A stretch of 64,000 nt of DNA from Leisingera daeponensis DSM 23529 (GCF_000473145.1 NZ_KI421500.1:310225-374224); one strand, 5' to 3'; counted from the first letter of the stretch, positions 33,834-46,807 are shown. Program-made: numbers and translations. Notes: generated by a model from the sequence alone, not told the origin.

Positions 33834-33865
33834 AAGGCCGGGCAGGGCGCCCGGCCTTACTTTTT
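33834..33865. terminator. Bidirectional terminator between the SIMPL gene and metY
   Basis: A perfect 10-bp stem (33834-33843 with 33849-33858), with ACTTTTT on plus and an A-run on the other side. Confidence 0.85.
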
Positions 33866-33880
33866 CAGGTAAGCCGTGTC

Positions 33881-35173
33881 TCAGCCGCAGGCCTTGGCCA
33901 GCGCCTGGTCCAGGTCGCGGATCAGGTCGTCAGCATCCTCGATGCCGATGGACACGCGCACCACGTTGGGGCCGGCGCCTGCCGCTTCCTGCTGTTCCGG
34001 CGTGAGCTGCCGGTGAGTGGTGGAGGCGGAGTGGATGATCAGCGAGCGGGTGTCGCCCAGGTTGGCGACATGGCTGAAGATCTCCAGCGAATCCACCAGC
34101 TTGATGCAGGCCTCGTAGCCGCCCTTGACGGCAAAGGTGAACAGCCCGCCGGTGCCCTTGGGATAGCAGGCCTGGGCGCGCTCGTAATAGGGCGAGGACG
34201 GCAGCCCCGCATAGGTCACATAGTCGATCCGGTCATCGTTCTCGAGCCAGCCGGCCACCTTGCGGGCGTTCTCGCAATGGCGCTGCATCCGCAGGGACAG
34301 CGTCTCGACGCCCATCAGCGTGTAATGCGCCGCCTGCGGGTTCATCGTCATGCCAAGATCGCGCAGGCCGATGGCGATGCCGTGGAAGGTATAGGCCAGC
34401 GGGCCGAAGGTCTCGTGGAACTTGAGGCCGTGATAGGCCGGTTCCGGCGCCGACAGCGAGGGGAACTTGTCATTCGCGGACCAGTCGAACTTGCCGCTGT
34501 CGATCACGCAGCCGCCGGTCACGGTGCCGTTGCCGGTCAGGTATTTGGTGGTCGAATGCACCACCAGCGTGGCCCCTTGGGCAATCGGGTTGCACAGATA
34601 GGGCGTGGCAGAGGTGTTGTCGACGATCAGCGGGATGCCTGCGCCATCGGTGATGTCCGCCAGCGCCCGGATATCGGTCACATAGCCGCCCGGGTTGGCG
34701 ATGGATTCGCAGAACACCGCGCGGGTGTTTTCGTCGATCGCCGCCTTCACCGCGTCCAGATCGTCGGTGTCGACGAATTTCGCCGACCAGCCGAAGCGCT
34801 TGATGGTCTGGCTGAACTGGGTGACGGTGCCGCCATACAGCCGGGTCGAGGCCACCACATTGCAGCCCGGCCCCATCAGCGGGAACAGCGCCATGATCTG
34901 CGCCGCATGGCCGGAGGAGCAGCACACCGCGCCGACGCCGCCCTCCAGCGTCGCCAGCCGCTCCTGCAGCACGGCGACGGTGGGGTTGGTCAGGCGGGAA
35001 TAGATAAAGCCGACTTCCTGCAGGTTGAACAGGGCCGCAGCGTGTTCGGCATCGCGGAAGACATAAGCGGTGGTTTGGTATATCGGCGTTTGCCGCGCGC
35101 CAGTGGCCGGGTCCGGCTTGGCGCCAGCATGAATCTGCAAGGTGTCAAAGCCATAAGACGGGGCATCGGTCAT
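33881..35173 (-). CDS. metY: O-acetylhomoserine sulfhydrylase (aminocarboxypropyltransferase)
   Basis: PLP enzyme making homocysteine from O-acetylhomoserine and sulfide (direct sulfhydrylation). The 430-aa length fits MetY rather than the shorter MetZ or MetB. YSRLTNPTVAVLQERLATLEGG and VDNTSATPYL are family blocks, and VVHSTTKYLTGNGT holds the PLP Lys. AGGGAG precedes the ATG. I looked for a SAM-II-type riboswitch upstream, as found before metY in other alphaproteobacteria, and saw none. Confidence 0.95.
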   Translation of the reverse strand: MTDAPSYGFDTLQIHAGAKPDPATGARQTPIYQTTAYVFRDAEHAAALFNLQEVGFIYSRLTNPTVAVLQERLATLEGGVGAVCCSSGHAAQIMALFPLMGPGCNVVASTRLYGGTVTQFSQTIKRFGWSAKFVDTDDLDAVKAAIDENTRAVFCESIANPGGYVTDIRALADITDGAGIPLIVDNTSATPYLCNPIAQGATLVVHSTTKYLTGNGTVTGGCVIDSGKFDWSANDKFPSLSAPEPAYHGLKFHETFGPLAYTFHGIAIGLRDLGMTMNPQAAHYTLMGVETLSLRMQRHCENARKVAGWLENDDRIDYVTYAGLPSSPYYERAQACYPKGTGGLFTFAVKGGYEACIKLVDSLEIFSHVANLGDTRSLIIHSASTTHRQLTPEQQEAAGAGPNVVRVSIGIEDADDLIRDLDQALAKACG

Positions 35174-35532
35174 GAGTGGGTCTCCCTGAAAACTCTACTG
35201 CGTCGCGCGCACAACAGCATGGCTTCGGGCAGAAGGCAATCGCGCCAATGCCGCAGCGGAAACGGGGCGGGGCTGCGGTTTGCCCTGCAGGTTGCCGACC
35301 TTTCAAATTGAGGGTTCAGCGCGGCAGGCAGGCTCCAGCACCTGAGTTGCAGCCTGAGAAAGCGGACAGCGAGGCCAGATCCGCTTGTCACCGGCATACC
35401 CGGGGTCCGCCTGCTGCATCAGCCAGCCTGGCTGCCGGTGCAGGTGCCGCAGGCGGAATGAGTTCCAACAGCGTTCGCGGCGTTGCGCGGGCGGCAACGT
35501 CTGAAGCAGAAACAAGAGTCTAGCGGAAGAAA
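35174..35532. other. Gene-free stretch between metY and tRNA-Thr
   Basis: About 360 bp without a convincing gene on either strand. It should contain the metY promoter; no known riboswitch or repeat was seen. Confidence 0.5.
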
Positions 35533-35608
35533 TGGTGCCCCCACACGGACTCGAACCGCGGACCTACTGATTACAAATCAGTTGCTCTACCAGCTGAGCT
35601 ATAGGGGC
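35533..35608 (-). tRNA. tRNA-Thr (TGT)
   Basis: A 76-nt cloverleaf with encoded CCA (complement of 35533-35535). The acceptor is GCCCCTA/TGGGGGC, A73; the D arm starts GCTCAGCTGGTAGAGC; the anticodon loop TTTGTAA gives TGT; the T arm is GCGG-TTCGAGT-CCGT. Confidence 0.97.
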
Positions 35609-35819
35609 ACTTAGCTGTGAAACCGCGCTTAACATCCTTCGCGGGTGCCTCGCAAGAGGTCTTTTCAGCAAAAGAACAGGCTTGCATACACGCAGGGCCG
35701 CGGCGCGCATTGCAGGTGCCAAAGCGCGCCGGTCCGGGGGTGGCTTTCACGGTTGCGCGGGGAGGGCCGGAATGCGGCTGCTCAGCCCGCGGCGGACGGG
35801 TCTGGCAGCCGGTTCAGGC

Positions 35820-36311
35820 TTACTCCAGCGGCTGCCCGTTGCGGCCGAAGGTCAGGTCTTCGCGGCTCAGGTCGTCATAAGTCACCTCGACGGCGACCTG
35901 CCGGATCGAACCCAGCGGATAGCTGCGGTAGGGCATGCCGTCCTCTTCCTTGATCATGTTCGGAATCGCTTCGTCCAGATGGCATTCCGGCAGCGGCCAG
36001 GGTTCCGGCGCGGCACCGTTCACGCTCAGCCTGACCTGCGCCAGGCCGCAGCGCCAGGACCACAGATGGGTGACATACAGCAGATCCTGGCCGTTGAATT
36101 CGCGCACATGGATCCAGTTGGCCCGGGTCGCGGCCAGGATCGGCTTCACCTCGGCTGCGGTGGTGAAACGGCCAGTGGCCTCCTGCGGTTCCGCCGCCAG
36201 GGCAGGTGCGGACGGGGCAGGCGCAGACAGCGCCGCAGCCTCGGGCGTGCCGCCCTGCGGGCCCGGCTGAGCCGTTGCCGCGATGATCGCCAGGATCACA
36301 TCAATCATCAT
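35820..36311 (-). CDS. Secreted hypothetical protein
   Basis: A 163-aa protein with a short signal-like N-terminus (MMIDVILAIIAATAQ) and a Pro/Ala linker. The compact domain includes NWIHVREFNGQDLLYVTHLW, SWRCGL and PLPECHLDEAIPNMI, with two Cys that may form a disulfide. GGAG lies 4-7 nt before two tandem ATGs (36311 and 36308). Conserved-looking in roseobacters, but I do not know a function. Single gene. Confidence 0.65.
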   Translation of the reverse strand: MMIDVILAIIAATAQPGPQGGTPEAAALSAPAPSAPALAAEPQEATGRFTTAAEVKPILAATRANWIHVREFNGQDLLYVTHLWSWRCGLAQVRLSVNGAAPEPWPLPECHLDEAIPNMIKEEDGMPYRSYPLGSIRQVAVEVTYDDLSREDLTFGRNGQPLE

Positions 36312-36476
36312 CTCGCTCCACTTGAGGCGCCCCGCGATGACACAGGGGTGCCCGAATTTCCCAACGGCCTGTTGCACGGCATCCTGCCGGCTTGTAGCTA
36401 GCTTAGCAGGCAGGTCTGCCTGCGGCCTTAACAGGCAGTCCTAACCGCCCGGCAGAGACGGAAAACGGGGAAAACA

Positions 36477-37466
36477 ATGGCAAATGCCCCCTTCAACGTG
36501 ATGATCATCGGCCAGGCGGGCCGGCTGCAGTATGAGGCGGTGCTGTTTGCCGCCTCGCTGCGCCGCTGCTCCCCCGGATTTTCCGGCCGCCTGTTTGTCG
36601 CGGTGCCGCAGCCGGGGCCGTTGTGGGACAAGGATCCCAGCATCCGCGATCCGGAGGTGCTGCAGGCGCTGGCGGAGCTGGATGCGGAAATCCTGCCCTT
36701 CGAAAGCAAGGTGTTCGGCGCTGCATACCCCTATGGCAACAAGATCGAGGCGCTGCAGGCCCTGCCTGAGGGGGAGCCGTTTGTCTTTTTCGACACCGAC
36801 ACGCTGATCACCGGCGAGCTGGCGGAGGTGCCGTTTGACTTTTCCCGTCCCTCGGCCTCTCTGCGGGTCGAGGGGACCTGGCCCCAGCCGACGCTCTACG
36901 GGCCGGGCTATGCGGGCATCTGGCAGTCGCTGTACAGCCGTTTCGGTCTGGATTTCCCGTCCAGCCTCGACCTCAGCCAGCCGGATGAGTTCTGGAAGCG
37001 TTACCTTTATTTCAACGCAGGCTTTTTCTACGGCGCCTGTCCGCGGGGCTTTGGCGCGCGGTTCCTGGCATACGCGCAGTCGGTCCGGGACGATCCGCCA
37101 GCCGAACTGACCGGCCAAAGCCTCGACCCCTGGCTCGACCAGATCGTGCTGCCGCTGGTGATCCACGCTTTCGGCGGCGGCCGCGACGCGCTGCCAAGCG
37201 GTTTCCTGGATGGCGAAACAAGCTGCCACTACCGGCTGTTTCCGCTGCTCTACGCGCGTGAGAGCGACCGGGTGGTGGAACTGCTTCACGAGATCGCGGC
37301 GCCGAACCGGATCAAGAAGGTTCTGAAAGCCTATGAGCCGGTCAAGCGCATGGTCTATCAGGGCCGCGGCGAAAAGGTGCGGGCGCTGTTTGACCGTGAA
37401 AACCTGCCGCGGCGCGAGCAGGCGATCCGCAACCGGATCAAGAAAGAAGGCTTCTGGATGCGCTGA
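36477..37466 (+). CDS. Putative GT-A glycosyltransferase-like protein
   Basis: A 329-aa cytoplasmic protein without signal peptide. The start FNVMIIGQAGRLQYEAVLFAAS and the acidic EPFVFFDTDTLITGEL with a DxD motif (DTD, about residue 107) fit a GT-A nucleotide-sugar-binding fold. The end is basic (KRMVYQGRGEKVRALFDREN). No other sugar gene is adjacent, so donor and acceptor are unknown. I am fairly sure it is a real gene and less sure of the family. Confidence 0.7.
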   Translation: MANAPFNVMIIGQAGRLQYEAVLFAASLRRCSPGFSGRLFVAVPQPGPLWDKDPSIRDPEVLQALAELDAEILPFESKVFGAAYPYGNKIEALQALPEGEPFVFFDTDTLITGELAEVPFDFSRPSASLRVEGTWPQPTLYGPGYAGIWQSLYSRFGLDFPSSLDLSQPDEFWKRYLYFNAGFFYGACPRGFGARFLAYAQSVRDDPPAELTGQSLDPWLDQIVLPLVIHAFGGGRDALPSGFLDGETSCHYRLFPLLYARESDRVVELLHEIAAPNRIKKVLKAYEPVKRMVYQGRGEKVRALFDRENLPRREQAIRNRIKKEGFWMR

Positions 37467-37614
37467 GGCCGGCCTGTCTTTCTGATTGCTGCAACGCCCG
37501 CCCGATGCCGCGGGCTTATGGCAGCAGCCCGGCCGCCGAGGCATTGGGAAGGGGCGCCGGAAGGCTCCGTCCAGAAACCGGCCTCAATACCCTCTGCCAG
37601 CTGCGCTGCGCCTT

Positions 37615-38319
37615 TCAGCGGCGCAGCCAGCGGTGCACCGCGTCTTTGCCGTGGCGGCAGGCCGCCTGCAGGCTGCCGCCCTTGGCCAGGTGGCAGGCGA
37701 TGGCCGTGGCCAGGCTGCAGCCCGTGCCGCGTTTGGACACCGTCAGCCGCGGCGCGGCAAAGGCGAGGGGCGGGCCATCTGCGGTGAACAGCAGGTCGGT
37801 GCTTTCCGCCCCGGTGCCATGGCCGCCTTTGACCAGCACCGCCTGCACCCCCTGCGCCAGCAGCGCAGCGGCCTGCACTTCAGGGCCGCCCTGCACGCCT
37901 GACAAGACCTCCAGCTCCGGCAGGTTCGGCGTCACCAGCGCTGCCCGGCGCAGCAGCGCGCCAAAGCCGTCCGCCGCCATCAGCGTGCCGCCGGAACTTG
38001 CCTTCAGCACCGGGTCCACCACGATGGGCAGCCCCGCGGGCAAAGCCGCGCCCGCCGCCTCTGCCACTGCGGCGGACCCCAGCATTCCGATCTTCACCGC
38101 ACCGGGCAGCGGCGGCGTTGCCAGGGCAGCGCGCGCTTGGTCTGCAACACTCTGTGCGGGGCAGGGGTGAACGGCCAGAACGGCCTCGTTGGTCTGCACC
38201 GTCACGGCTGTCACCACCGGGCGCACGCACACCCCCAGCGCTGCCGCCATCGCCGTATCGCGGCTCAGGCCCGCGCCGCCGCTGCTGTCGGTGCCGCCAA
38301 TCGCCAGGATCCAGGTCAT
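37615..38319 (-). CDS. thiD: Hydroxymethylpyrimidine/phosphomethylpyrimidine kinase
   Basis: Phosphorylates HMP and HMP-P to the pyrimidine pyrophosphate for thiamine. The 234-aa protein is slightly shorter than the usual 260-270. AIGGTDSSGGAGLSRD is the N-terminal ribokinase-like block, and VKGGHGTG and SKRGTGCSLATAIACHLAKG bind ATP. ATG 38319 overlaps the thiF stop by 4 nt. It is the last gene of the thi operon. Confidence 0.92.
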   Translation of the reverse strand: MTWILAIGGTDSSGGAGLSRDTAMAAALGVCVRPVVTAVTVQTNEAVLAVHPCPAQSVADQARAALATPPLPGAVKIGMLGSAAVAEAAGAALPAGLPIVVDPVLKASSGGTLMAADGFGALLRRAALVTPNLPELEVLSGVQGGPEVQAAALLAQGVQAVLVKGGHGTGAESTDLLFTADGPPLAFAAPRLTVSKRGTGCSLATAIACHLAKGGSLQAACRHGKDAVHRWLRR

Positions 38320-39284
38320 CCGCGATCCCCGGCTGCCAGCAGTGCCAGGTTCCCGTATCCCGCCTGCCGCAAGTCCTGTGCCGCGCCCCAGGCCCGCAGC
38401 CCGGTGCGGCAGCACAGCACGATCCGCCCCGCTCGCGGCAAATCCGCTGCCAGCATATCCGCGCGGGCCATCCGGCGGGCGTGCGGCGCAGGCAGGCGCG
38501 GGGCTTCGGCGGCCTCGCGCAGCTCGATCACCGTGTCGTCCGGGCGGATATGAGACGGCGCGATGAAGGGCAGCGCGTCCTCCGGCTCCGCGGCATCATC
38601 GAAGCGGAACGCGCTGACCTGCAGGTCCTGCAGCCGGAAAATAAACAGCTGTCCCCGCGGGGACGGCTGGTGATTGAGCAGCGCCTTCAGGGCAAGCTGC
38701 GCCTGCAGCGCGCCGATTATGCCCACGGCAGGCCCCATCACGCCCGTGGTTGCGCAGGTCGCGGACTGCGCGGGCAGATCCGGGAACACCGCGCGCAAGG
38801 ACGGCCCGCCGCCGCAGAAGCCCCCGGCATACCCGGACTGTCCCAGCGCCGAAGCGGAGATCAGCGTCTTGCCTTGCTGCCGGCACGTGTCCGAGAGGAT
38901 GTAGGACGCCGCAAAACTGTCCGCGGCATCCACCACCAGATCGGCCTCCGCAACCATTGCCGGGGCATTGGCGGCGTCCAGCGGCCGCACAAGGGCCGCC
39001 GCTTGCAGATCCGGGTTGGCCGCCAGCAGACGCCGCCGGGCGGCCTCCGCCTTGGGGTGGCCGAGATCGGCCATGGAATAAAGCACCTGCCTGTGCAGGT
39101 TGCTTTCCTCCACCGCGTCGCCGTCCATCACCGTGATGCGCCCGACGCCCGCGCCGCCAAGATACTGCAGCACCGGGCAGCCGAGGCCCCCGGCGCCCAC
39201 CACCAGAACATGCGCCTTGGCGAGCCGTTGCTGACCACCGGCACCGACTTCGGGCAGGATCATCTGCCGCGCATAGCGGCTCAT
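38316..39284 (-). CDS. thiF: Sulfur carrier adenylyltransferase ThiF with rhodanese domain
   Basis: Adenylates the C-terminal Gly of ThiS so that sulfur can be loaded for thiazole synthesis. The 322-aa protein has an N-terminal E1-like domain (VVGAGGLGCPVLQYLGGAG at about 30, with DGDAVEESNLHRQ). The C-terminal rhodanese domain (about 240-322) contains VLCCRTGLRA with the active-site Cys. The fusion suggests it also supplies the persulfide sulfur. It overlaps thiE and thiD by 4 nt on each side. A MoeB role is possible but context favours ThiF. Confidence 0.9.
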   Translation of the reverse strand: MSRYARQMILPEVGAGGQQRLAKAHVLVVGAGGLGCPVLQYLGGAGVGRITVMDGDAVEESNLHRQVLYSMADLGHPKAEAARRRLLAANPDLQAAALVRPLDAANAPAMVAEADLVVDAADSFAASYILSDTCRQQGKTLISASALGQSGYAGGFCGGGPSLRAVFPDLPAQSATCATTGVMGPAVGIIGALQAQLALKALLNHQPSPRGQLFIFRLQDLQVSAFRFDDAAEPEDALPFIAPSHIRPDDTVIELREAAEAPRLPAPHARRMARADMLAADLPRAGRIVLCCRTGLRAWGAAQDLRQAGYGNLALLAAGDRG

Positions 39285-39874
39285 GCGCGGCAGGCCTCCG
39301 CCCATTCGCGGGTGCGCGCCTCGGGATCTTCCGCCAGTTGGATATCGGTCACCACCGCCGCACTGTCGGCCCCTGCGGCAAAGACCCCCGGCAGCCGCTC
39401 CGGCGTCAGCCCGCCAATCGCCACCAGAGGCGTCTTTCCCGCCATCTGCTTCCAGCGGGTGACCCGCTCCAGCCCCTGCGGCCCCCATTTCATCTTCTTC
39501 AGCAGCGTCGGATAAACCGGCCCCAGCGCCACATAGGCCGGTCCGAGGGACAGGGCGCGCTCCAGCTCCGCCTCGTCATGGGTCGACAGCCCGAACCGCA
39601 CGCCCCTGCGGCGCAGCGCGGCAAAGTCGGCGGTGTCCATGTCCTCCTGGCCCAGATGCACGAAATTGCAGTTCAGCTCCAACGCCGCCTGCCAGTAGTC
39701 ATTGACCACCAACTGCGCGCCATGCACCGCGCAGAAGTCGCGGGCGCGGGCAATCTGGCGGCGCAACTCGGCGTCCGGCTGGTCCTTGATGCGCAGCTGC
39801 ACCAGTTTGACCCCCTGCGGCACCAGCAGCTCCAGCCGGCCGACGTGGCCAACGATCAGATAGAAACGGTCCAT
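39281..39874 (-). CDS. thiE: Thiamine phosphate synthase
   Basis: Joins the pyrimidine and thiazole moieties into thiamine monophosphate. The 197-aa TIM-barrel protein has LVQLRIKD, LVVNDYWQAA, FVHLGQEDMD and YVALGPVYPT, all ThiE marks, and VAIGGLTPERLPGVFAAGAD for phosphate binding. It overlaps thiF by 4 nt and thiG by 1 nt. Confidence 0.95.
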   Translation of the reverse strand: MDRFYLIVGHVGRLELLVPQGVKLVQLRIKDQPDAELRRQIARARDFCAVHGAQLVVNDYWQAALELNCNFVHLGQEDMDTADFAALRRRGVRFGLSTHDEAELERALSLGPAYVALGPVYPTLLKKMKWGPQGLERVTRWKQMAGKTPLVAIGGLTPERLPGVFAAGADSAAVVTDIQLAEDPEARTREWAEACRA

Positions 39875-40641
39875 TACGCAAACTCCGCCAGTCCCAGAAC
39901 CGGGGTGGAGGGCACCGCCATTTCGCGCCGCTCCATCGGGTCGGCCCCATGCCCCAGACGCCCGGCCTCAACCGCCAGCGCCATTGCGCGGGCCATCCCG
40001 GCAGGGTCGCCGGCCTTGGCCACCGCGGTGTTCAGCAGCACCGCATCCATGCCCAGCTCCATCGCCTCCGCCGCGTCCGAGGGCCGCCCGATGCCGGCAT
40101 CCACGATCAGCGGCACATCCGGGAAATGTGCCCGCATGGCCCGCAAGCCATCCGGGTTGCGCAACCCCTGGCCGGAGCCGATCGGCGCCCCCCAGGGCAT
40201 CAGCACCTCGCAGCCCGCCTCCAGCAGCTTCTCCCCCACCACCAGATCGTCCGTGGTATAGGGAAAGACCTGGAAGCCCTCGCCGCTCAGCACCCGCGCC
40301 GCCTCCACCAGGCCGAACACATCCGGTTGCAGCGTGTCGGAATGGCCGATCACCTCCAGCTTGATCCAGGGGGTGTCAAACAGCTCCCGTGCCATACGGG
40401 CCGTCGTCACCGCCTCCTGCACCGAATGGCAGCCGGCCGTGTTGGGCAGGATGCGGCAGCCGGTGTGCCGCAGACTCTCCCAGAACCCGGCGCCGGAGCC
40501 ATCGGCGGTTTCGCGGCGCAAGCTGACGGTGATGATTTCCGTGCCGCTGGACCGCACCGCCGCCGCCAGAACCGCAGGCGAGGGGTATTGCGCTGTGCCC
40601 AGCAGCAGCCGCGAGGTGATCTCAGTTCCGTAGACTTCCAT
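39874..40641 (-). CDS. thiG: Thiazole synthase
   Basis: Builds the thiazole phosphate from DXP, dehydroglycine and ThiS thiocarboxylate. The 255-aa barrel shows [26 protein letters not shown], and [16 protein letters not shown] with the Lys that forms the DXP imine; [12 protein letters not shown] binds phosphate. It starts right after thiS (1-bp gap). Confidence 0.96.
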   Translation of the reverse strand: MEVYGTEITSRLLLGTAQYPSPAVLAAAVRSSGTEIITVSLRRETADGSGAGFWESLRHTGCRILPNTAGCHSVQEAVTTARMARELFDTPWIKLEVIGHSDTLQPDVFGLVEAARVLSGEGFQVFPYTTDDLVVGEKLLEAGCEVLMPWGAPIGSGQGLRNPDGLRAMRAHFPDVPLIVDAGIGRPSDAAEAMELGMDAVLLNTAVAKAGDPAGMARAMALAVEAGRLGHGADPMERREMAVPSTPVLGLAEFA

Positions 40642-40808
40642 CTCAGCCTCCCTGCATCGGCGCCAGCACTTCCAGCCGGTCGCCATCGCACAGCTGCACC
40701 TCTTCCCGCTTTTCGCGGGCCACAAAGGTGCCGTTCAGCGCGGTCGCAACCGCCGAGCAGGCAAAGCCCAACTCGTGCAGGACCGCCTGCAGATCGGTTG
40801 CCGACACC

Positions 40809-43612
<2,804 letters not shown>

Positions 43613-43737
43613 TCAAAAACACCAATTGAGCCGGGACGGAGGAAAACGGGCAGGGGGGTGTACAGCCGGTGTACGGCCTGTGCACGCATGCTGCCTGTTC
43701 GAAACACGGGCCTGCCGCCGGGGCGCGCACCATGCTC

Positions 43738-43849
43738 CTAGCTTCCTACGCCAGTATCAACTGGGTCAGGTTCAAAGGGTCGCGCCGCCGGTCCGGGTTG
43801 CCCCGCACCATGACGCCTCTCAGTCCCTTGGGCGGGACTCCCCTGCGTG
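43738..43849 (-). promoter_or_regulatory. TPP riboswitch (THI element)
   Basis: On the minus strand the conserved blocks are in order: GGGGAGTCCC, GGGACTGAGAGG, then ACCCTTTGAACCTGACCC and ACTGGCGTAGGAAGCTA. These are the pyrimidine and pyrophosphate arms. It lies about 150 nt before the thiC ATG, so TPP should shut the thi operon. Confidence 0.96.
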
Positions 43850-43894
43850 CCTATAGGGCTAGGGGAGGTGCGGGGCTCCCGTCAACCGGAATCT

Positions 43895-43904
43895 TTGTAG
43901 ATAT
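43895..43904. promoter_or_regulatory. Second, weaker BioR-like site
   Basis: TTGTAGATAT matches the BioR half-site palindrome TTATAGATAA at 8 of 10 positions, 109 bp upstream of the perfect site. It may help looping or repression; it also lies near the thiC side. Confidence 0.35.
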
Positions 43905-43984
43905 TTTTTATTATTTACAATCATATGTTTGGGTGGATTCTTGCTCAAAATCCGGGGCAAATCGCTGCAGTGCGGCTTTGGTGC

Positions 43985-44014
43985 TTGATCGGCGCTTGCA
44001 AAATTATCTATAAA
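43985..44014 (+). promoter_or_regulatory. bioB promoter with overlapping BioR box
   Basis: TTGATC (43985-43990) and TATAAA (44009-44014) with 18-bp spacing form the likely promoter. TTATCTATAA (44004-44013) is the exact BioR operator of alphaproteobacteria and overlaps the -10, so the GntR-family repressor BioR should control the bio operon. No bioR gene is in the window. Confidence 0.8.
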
Positions 44015-44067
44015 AATCCGCAACGCCATCCGCGCATGGCCAACAGGTATAGAGAACAGGAGACAGC

Positions 44068-45045
44068 ATGCTGGACGCTGCACCCATCCGCACCGACTGG
44101 ACCCGCGAGGAAGCGGAAGCGATTTACAACAAGCCTTTCATGGACTTGCTGTTTCAGGCGCACACCGTGCACCGGCAGTATTTCGACCCCAACCAGGTGC
44201 AGAAATCCAAACTGCTGAGCATCAAGACCGGCGGCTGCGCCGAGGATTGCGCCTATTGCTCCCAGTCGGCCCGCAATGGCGCGCAGCTCTCGGCCTCCAA
44301 GCTGATCGAGGTGCAGCGGGTGATCGCCGAGGCCAAGAAAGCCAAGGAAGGCGGGGCGACCCGCTACTGCATGGGGGCCGCCTGGCGCTCGCCCAAGGAC
44401 CGCGACATGGCCGCGCTGGAGGCGATGGTGAAAGGCGTCAAGGATCTGGGCATGGAAACCTGCATGACGCTGGGCATGCTGGACGAGGAGCAGGTGTTCC
44501 GCCTGCGTGACGCAGGTCTGGACTATTACAACCACAACATCGACACCTCGGAGCGCTACTACTCCGAAATTATCACCACCCGCACCTTTGCCGACCGCAT
44601 CGACACCCTGAACCGGGTGCGCGAGGCGGGCATCAAGGTTTGCTCCGGCGGTATCGTCGGCATGGGCGAGAAGCAGCTGGACCGCATCGACATGATGCTG
44701 GCGCTGGCTACGCTGGACGCGCACCCGGACTCGGTGCCTGTCAACATGCTGATCCCAATTGCCGACACGCCGCTCGCCAATGTCGAGAAACTGGACCCGA
44801 TCGAATTCGTCCGCTCCGTGGCGCTGGCCCGCATCCTGATGCCGAAATCGCATGTGCGCCTTTCGGCGGGCCGCACCGATATGTCGGACGAGATGCAGGC
44901 CATGTGTTTCTTTGCCGGCGCAAACTCGATCTTCGTGGGCGACACGCTCTTGACCGCGGACAACCCGGAAGAAGACAAAGACCAGCAGCTGTTCGACCGT
45001 CTGGGCATCACCGCGATGGCGGCAGGCTGCGACGGCAGCCGCTGA
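44068..45045 (+). CDS. bioB: Biotin synthase
   Basis: Radical-SAM enzyme inserting sulfur into dethiobiotin. The 325-aa protein has [13 protein letters not shown], the CxxxCxxC cluster, and [29 protein letters not shown] keeps the Arg ligand of the 2Fe-2S cluster. First gene of bioBFDAGC; its TGA overlaps the bioF ATG (TGATG). Confidence 0.97.
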   Translation: MLDAAPIRTDWTREEAEAIYNKPFMDLLFQAHTVHRQYFDPNQVQKSKLLSIKTGGCAEDCAYCSQSARNGAQLSASKLIEVQRVIAEAKKAKEGGATRYCMGAAWRSPKDRDMAALEAMVKGVKDLGMETCMTLGMLDEEQVFRLRDAGLDYYNHNIDTSERYYSEIITTRTFADRIDTLNRVREAGIKVCSGGIVGMGEKQLDRIDMMLALATLDAHPDSVPVNMLIPIADTPLANVEKLDPIEFVRSVALARILMPKSHVRLSAGRTDMSDEMQAMCFFAGANSIFVGDTLLTADNPEEDKDQQLFDRLGITAMAAGCDGSR

Positions 45046-46184
45046 TGGCGGGCGCCTTCCCGAGGCATGAGACATCGCTGGAAGCGCTGCGCACGCGCGG
45101 GCGCTACCGGCAGCTGATGCCGCGGGACGGGCATGACTTTGCCTCCAACGACTACCTTGGGCTGGCGGGCAGCGATGTGCTGCGCGCCGCCGCCGCCGAT
45201 GCGCTGGCGCGCGGTGTGCCGGTGGGGGCGGGCGGTTCGCGCCTGTTGCGCGGCAATGATGCAGAACATCAGCTGCTGGAAGCGGAGGCGGCGGGGTTCT
45301 TCGGCACCGAGGCCGCTCTGTTTATGGGTGGCGGCTTCAACGCCAATCAGGCGATCTTCTCCACCCTGCCGCAGCAGGGCGATCTGGTTCTGTATGATGC
45401 GCTGATCCACGCCAGCGCCCATGACGGGATGCGGCTGGGCCGGGCAGAGACCCGCAGCTTTGCCCATGGCGAGGCGGAGGATGCCGCACGGGTGCTGAAG
45501 GCTTGGCGCGCTGACGGCGGTACGGGGCAGGCCTGGATCGCGGTTGAGGCGGTTTATTCCATGGACGGCGACCTGGCACCGCTGGAGGCGCTGATGGCGC
45601 TGGCGGATACGGAGGGCGCAGTTCTGGTTGTGGATGAGGCGCATTCGACCGGCGTGTTCGGCGATCTGGGCCGCGGGCTGGCACATGAAATCGCCCGCCG
45701 CCCGAACGTCCTTTCGTTGCATACCTGCGGCAAGGCGCTGGGCGCTTCCGGCGCTTTGATTTGCGGCCAGCGGGTTCTGATCGAAACGCTGATCAACAAG
45801 GCGCGCGGGTTCATCTTTGCCACCGCGCCGTCGCCCTTGAACGCGGCTTTGGTGCGGGCCGCCTTGCGGGAACTGCAGCAGAACCCGGGTCGCCGCGAAC
45901 GGGCGTGGCAGGGGATCACCCATGCTCAAGACGAGGCCAAACGCCTGTGCGGGCTGGAGGGCTTCGAGAGCCAGATCCTGCCGGTGGTGATTGGCGATGA
46001 CAAACGCACCATGGCGCTGGCCTCAGCCATGCAAGGCCATGGTTATGACATCCGCGGCATCCGCCCGCCGACGGTGCCGCGCGGCACTTCGCGGCTGCGG
46101 CTGTCGATCACGTTGAATACAGCGGCAGAGGTCATCACCGCGATGTTCGAAGACCTCGCCCGGGAAATGGAGAGTGCAGCATGA
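45045..46184 (+). CDS. bioF: 8-amino-7-oxononanoate synthase
   Basis: PLP enzyme condensing pimeloyl-ACP and alanine. The 379-aa protein has [36 protein letters not shown] and [11 protein letters not shown] with the PLP Lys. It overlaps bioB by one base and bioD by four. Confidence 0.95.
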   Translation: MAGAFPRHETSLEALRTRGRYRQLMPRDGHDFASNDYLGLAGSDVLRAAAADALARGVPVGAGGSRLLRGNDAEHQLLEAEAAGFFGTEAALFMGGGFNANQAIFSTLPQQGDLVLYDALIHASAHDGMRLGRAETRSFAHGEAEDAARVLKAWRADGGTGQAWIAVEAVYSMDGDLAPLEALMALADTEGAVLVVDEAHSTGVFGDLGRGLAHEIARRPNVLSLHTCGKALGASGALICGQRVLIETLINKARGFIFATAPSPLNAALVRAALRELQQNPGRRERAWQGITHAQDEAKRLCGLEGFESQILPVVIGDDKRTMALASAMQGHGYDIRGIRPPTVPRGTSRLRLSITLNTAAEVITAMFEDLAREMESAA

Positions 46185-46807
46185 GCGCGCTGATTGTCAC
46201 CGGAACCGATACCGGCATAGGCAAGACCATCTTCTCCGCCGGCCTGGTGCAGGCGCTGAGCGCGACCTATTGGAAGCCGGTGCAATCGGGTCTGGAGGAG
46301 GAGACCGACAGCCAGATCGTGGCCCGCCTGTCGGGCCGCCCTGCGCTGCCGGAGGGTTACCTGCTGCAACTGCCCGCCTCGCCGCATTTGTCGGCCGAGG
46401 CCGAGGGCGTGGAAATCGACCCGGACACGCTGCCGTTGCCCGCAGTGGACGGCGTGCTGGTGGCCGAGGGGGCAGGCGGACTGATGGTGCCGTTGAACCG
46501 CAAGGTGCTGTATCTCGATTTGTTCGCCCGCTGGGGCGCGCCGGTGATCCTCTGCGCGCGGACGCAGCTGGGGACCATCAATCACACGCTTCTGTCGCTG
46601 AAGGCGCTGCGCGACGCAGGCTGTCCGGTGGTGGGCGTGGCCTTCATCGGCGACGCGGAACCAGAGGTGGAGCAAACCATCTGCCAGTTCGGCCAGGCGG
46701 CGCATCTGGGCCGGCTGCCGGTGCTGGGTGAGCTGACCTCTGACGCCTTGGCCGTGGCTTTTCAGGCCAGCATCCGGTTGGACCTGATTAGGGAGGCACT
46801 GTCATGA
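46181..46807 (+). CDS. bioD: Dethiobiotin synthetase
   Basis: ATP-dependent enzyme closing the ureido ring of biotin. The 208-aa protein has the P-loop GTDTGIGKT at residues 8-16, YWKPVQSG and [12 protein letters not shown]. It overlaps bioF and bioA by 4 nt (ATGA). Confidence 0.95.
   Translation: MSALIVTGTDTGIGKTIFSAGLVQALSATYWKPVQSGLEEETDSQIVARLSGRPALPEGYLLQLPASPHLSAEAEGVEIDPDTLPLPAVDGVLVAEGAGGLMVPLNRKVLYLDLFARWGAPVILCARTQLGTINHTLLSLKALRDAGCPVVGVAFIGDAEPEVEQTICQFGQAAHLGRLPVLGELTSDALAVAFQASIRLDLIREALS

Noticed and set aside
35174..35300. SAM-II or SAM/SAH riboswitch before metY
   Set aside because: The conserved GCTAAAAAG-type core and pseudoknot arms are absent.
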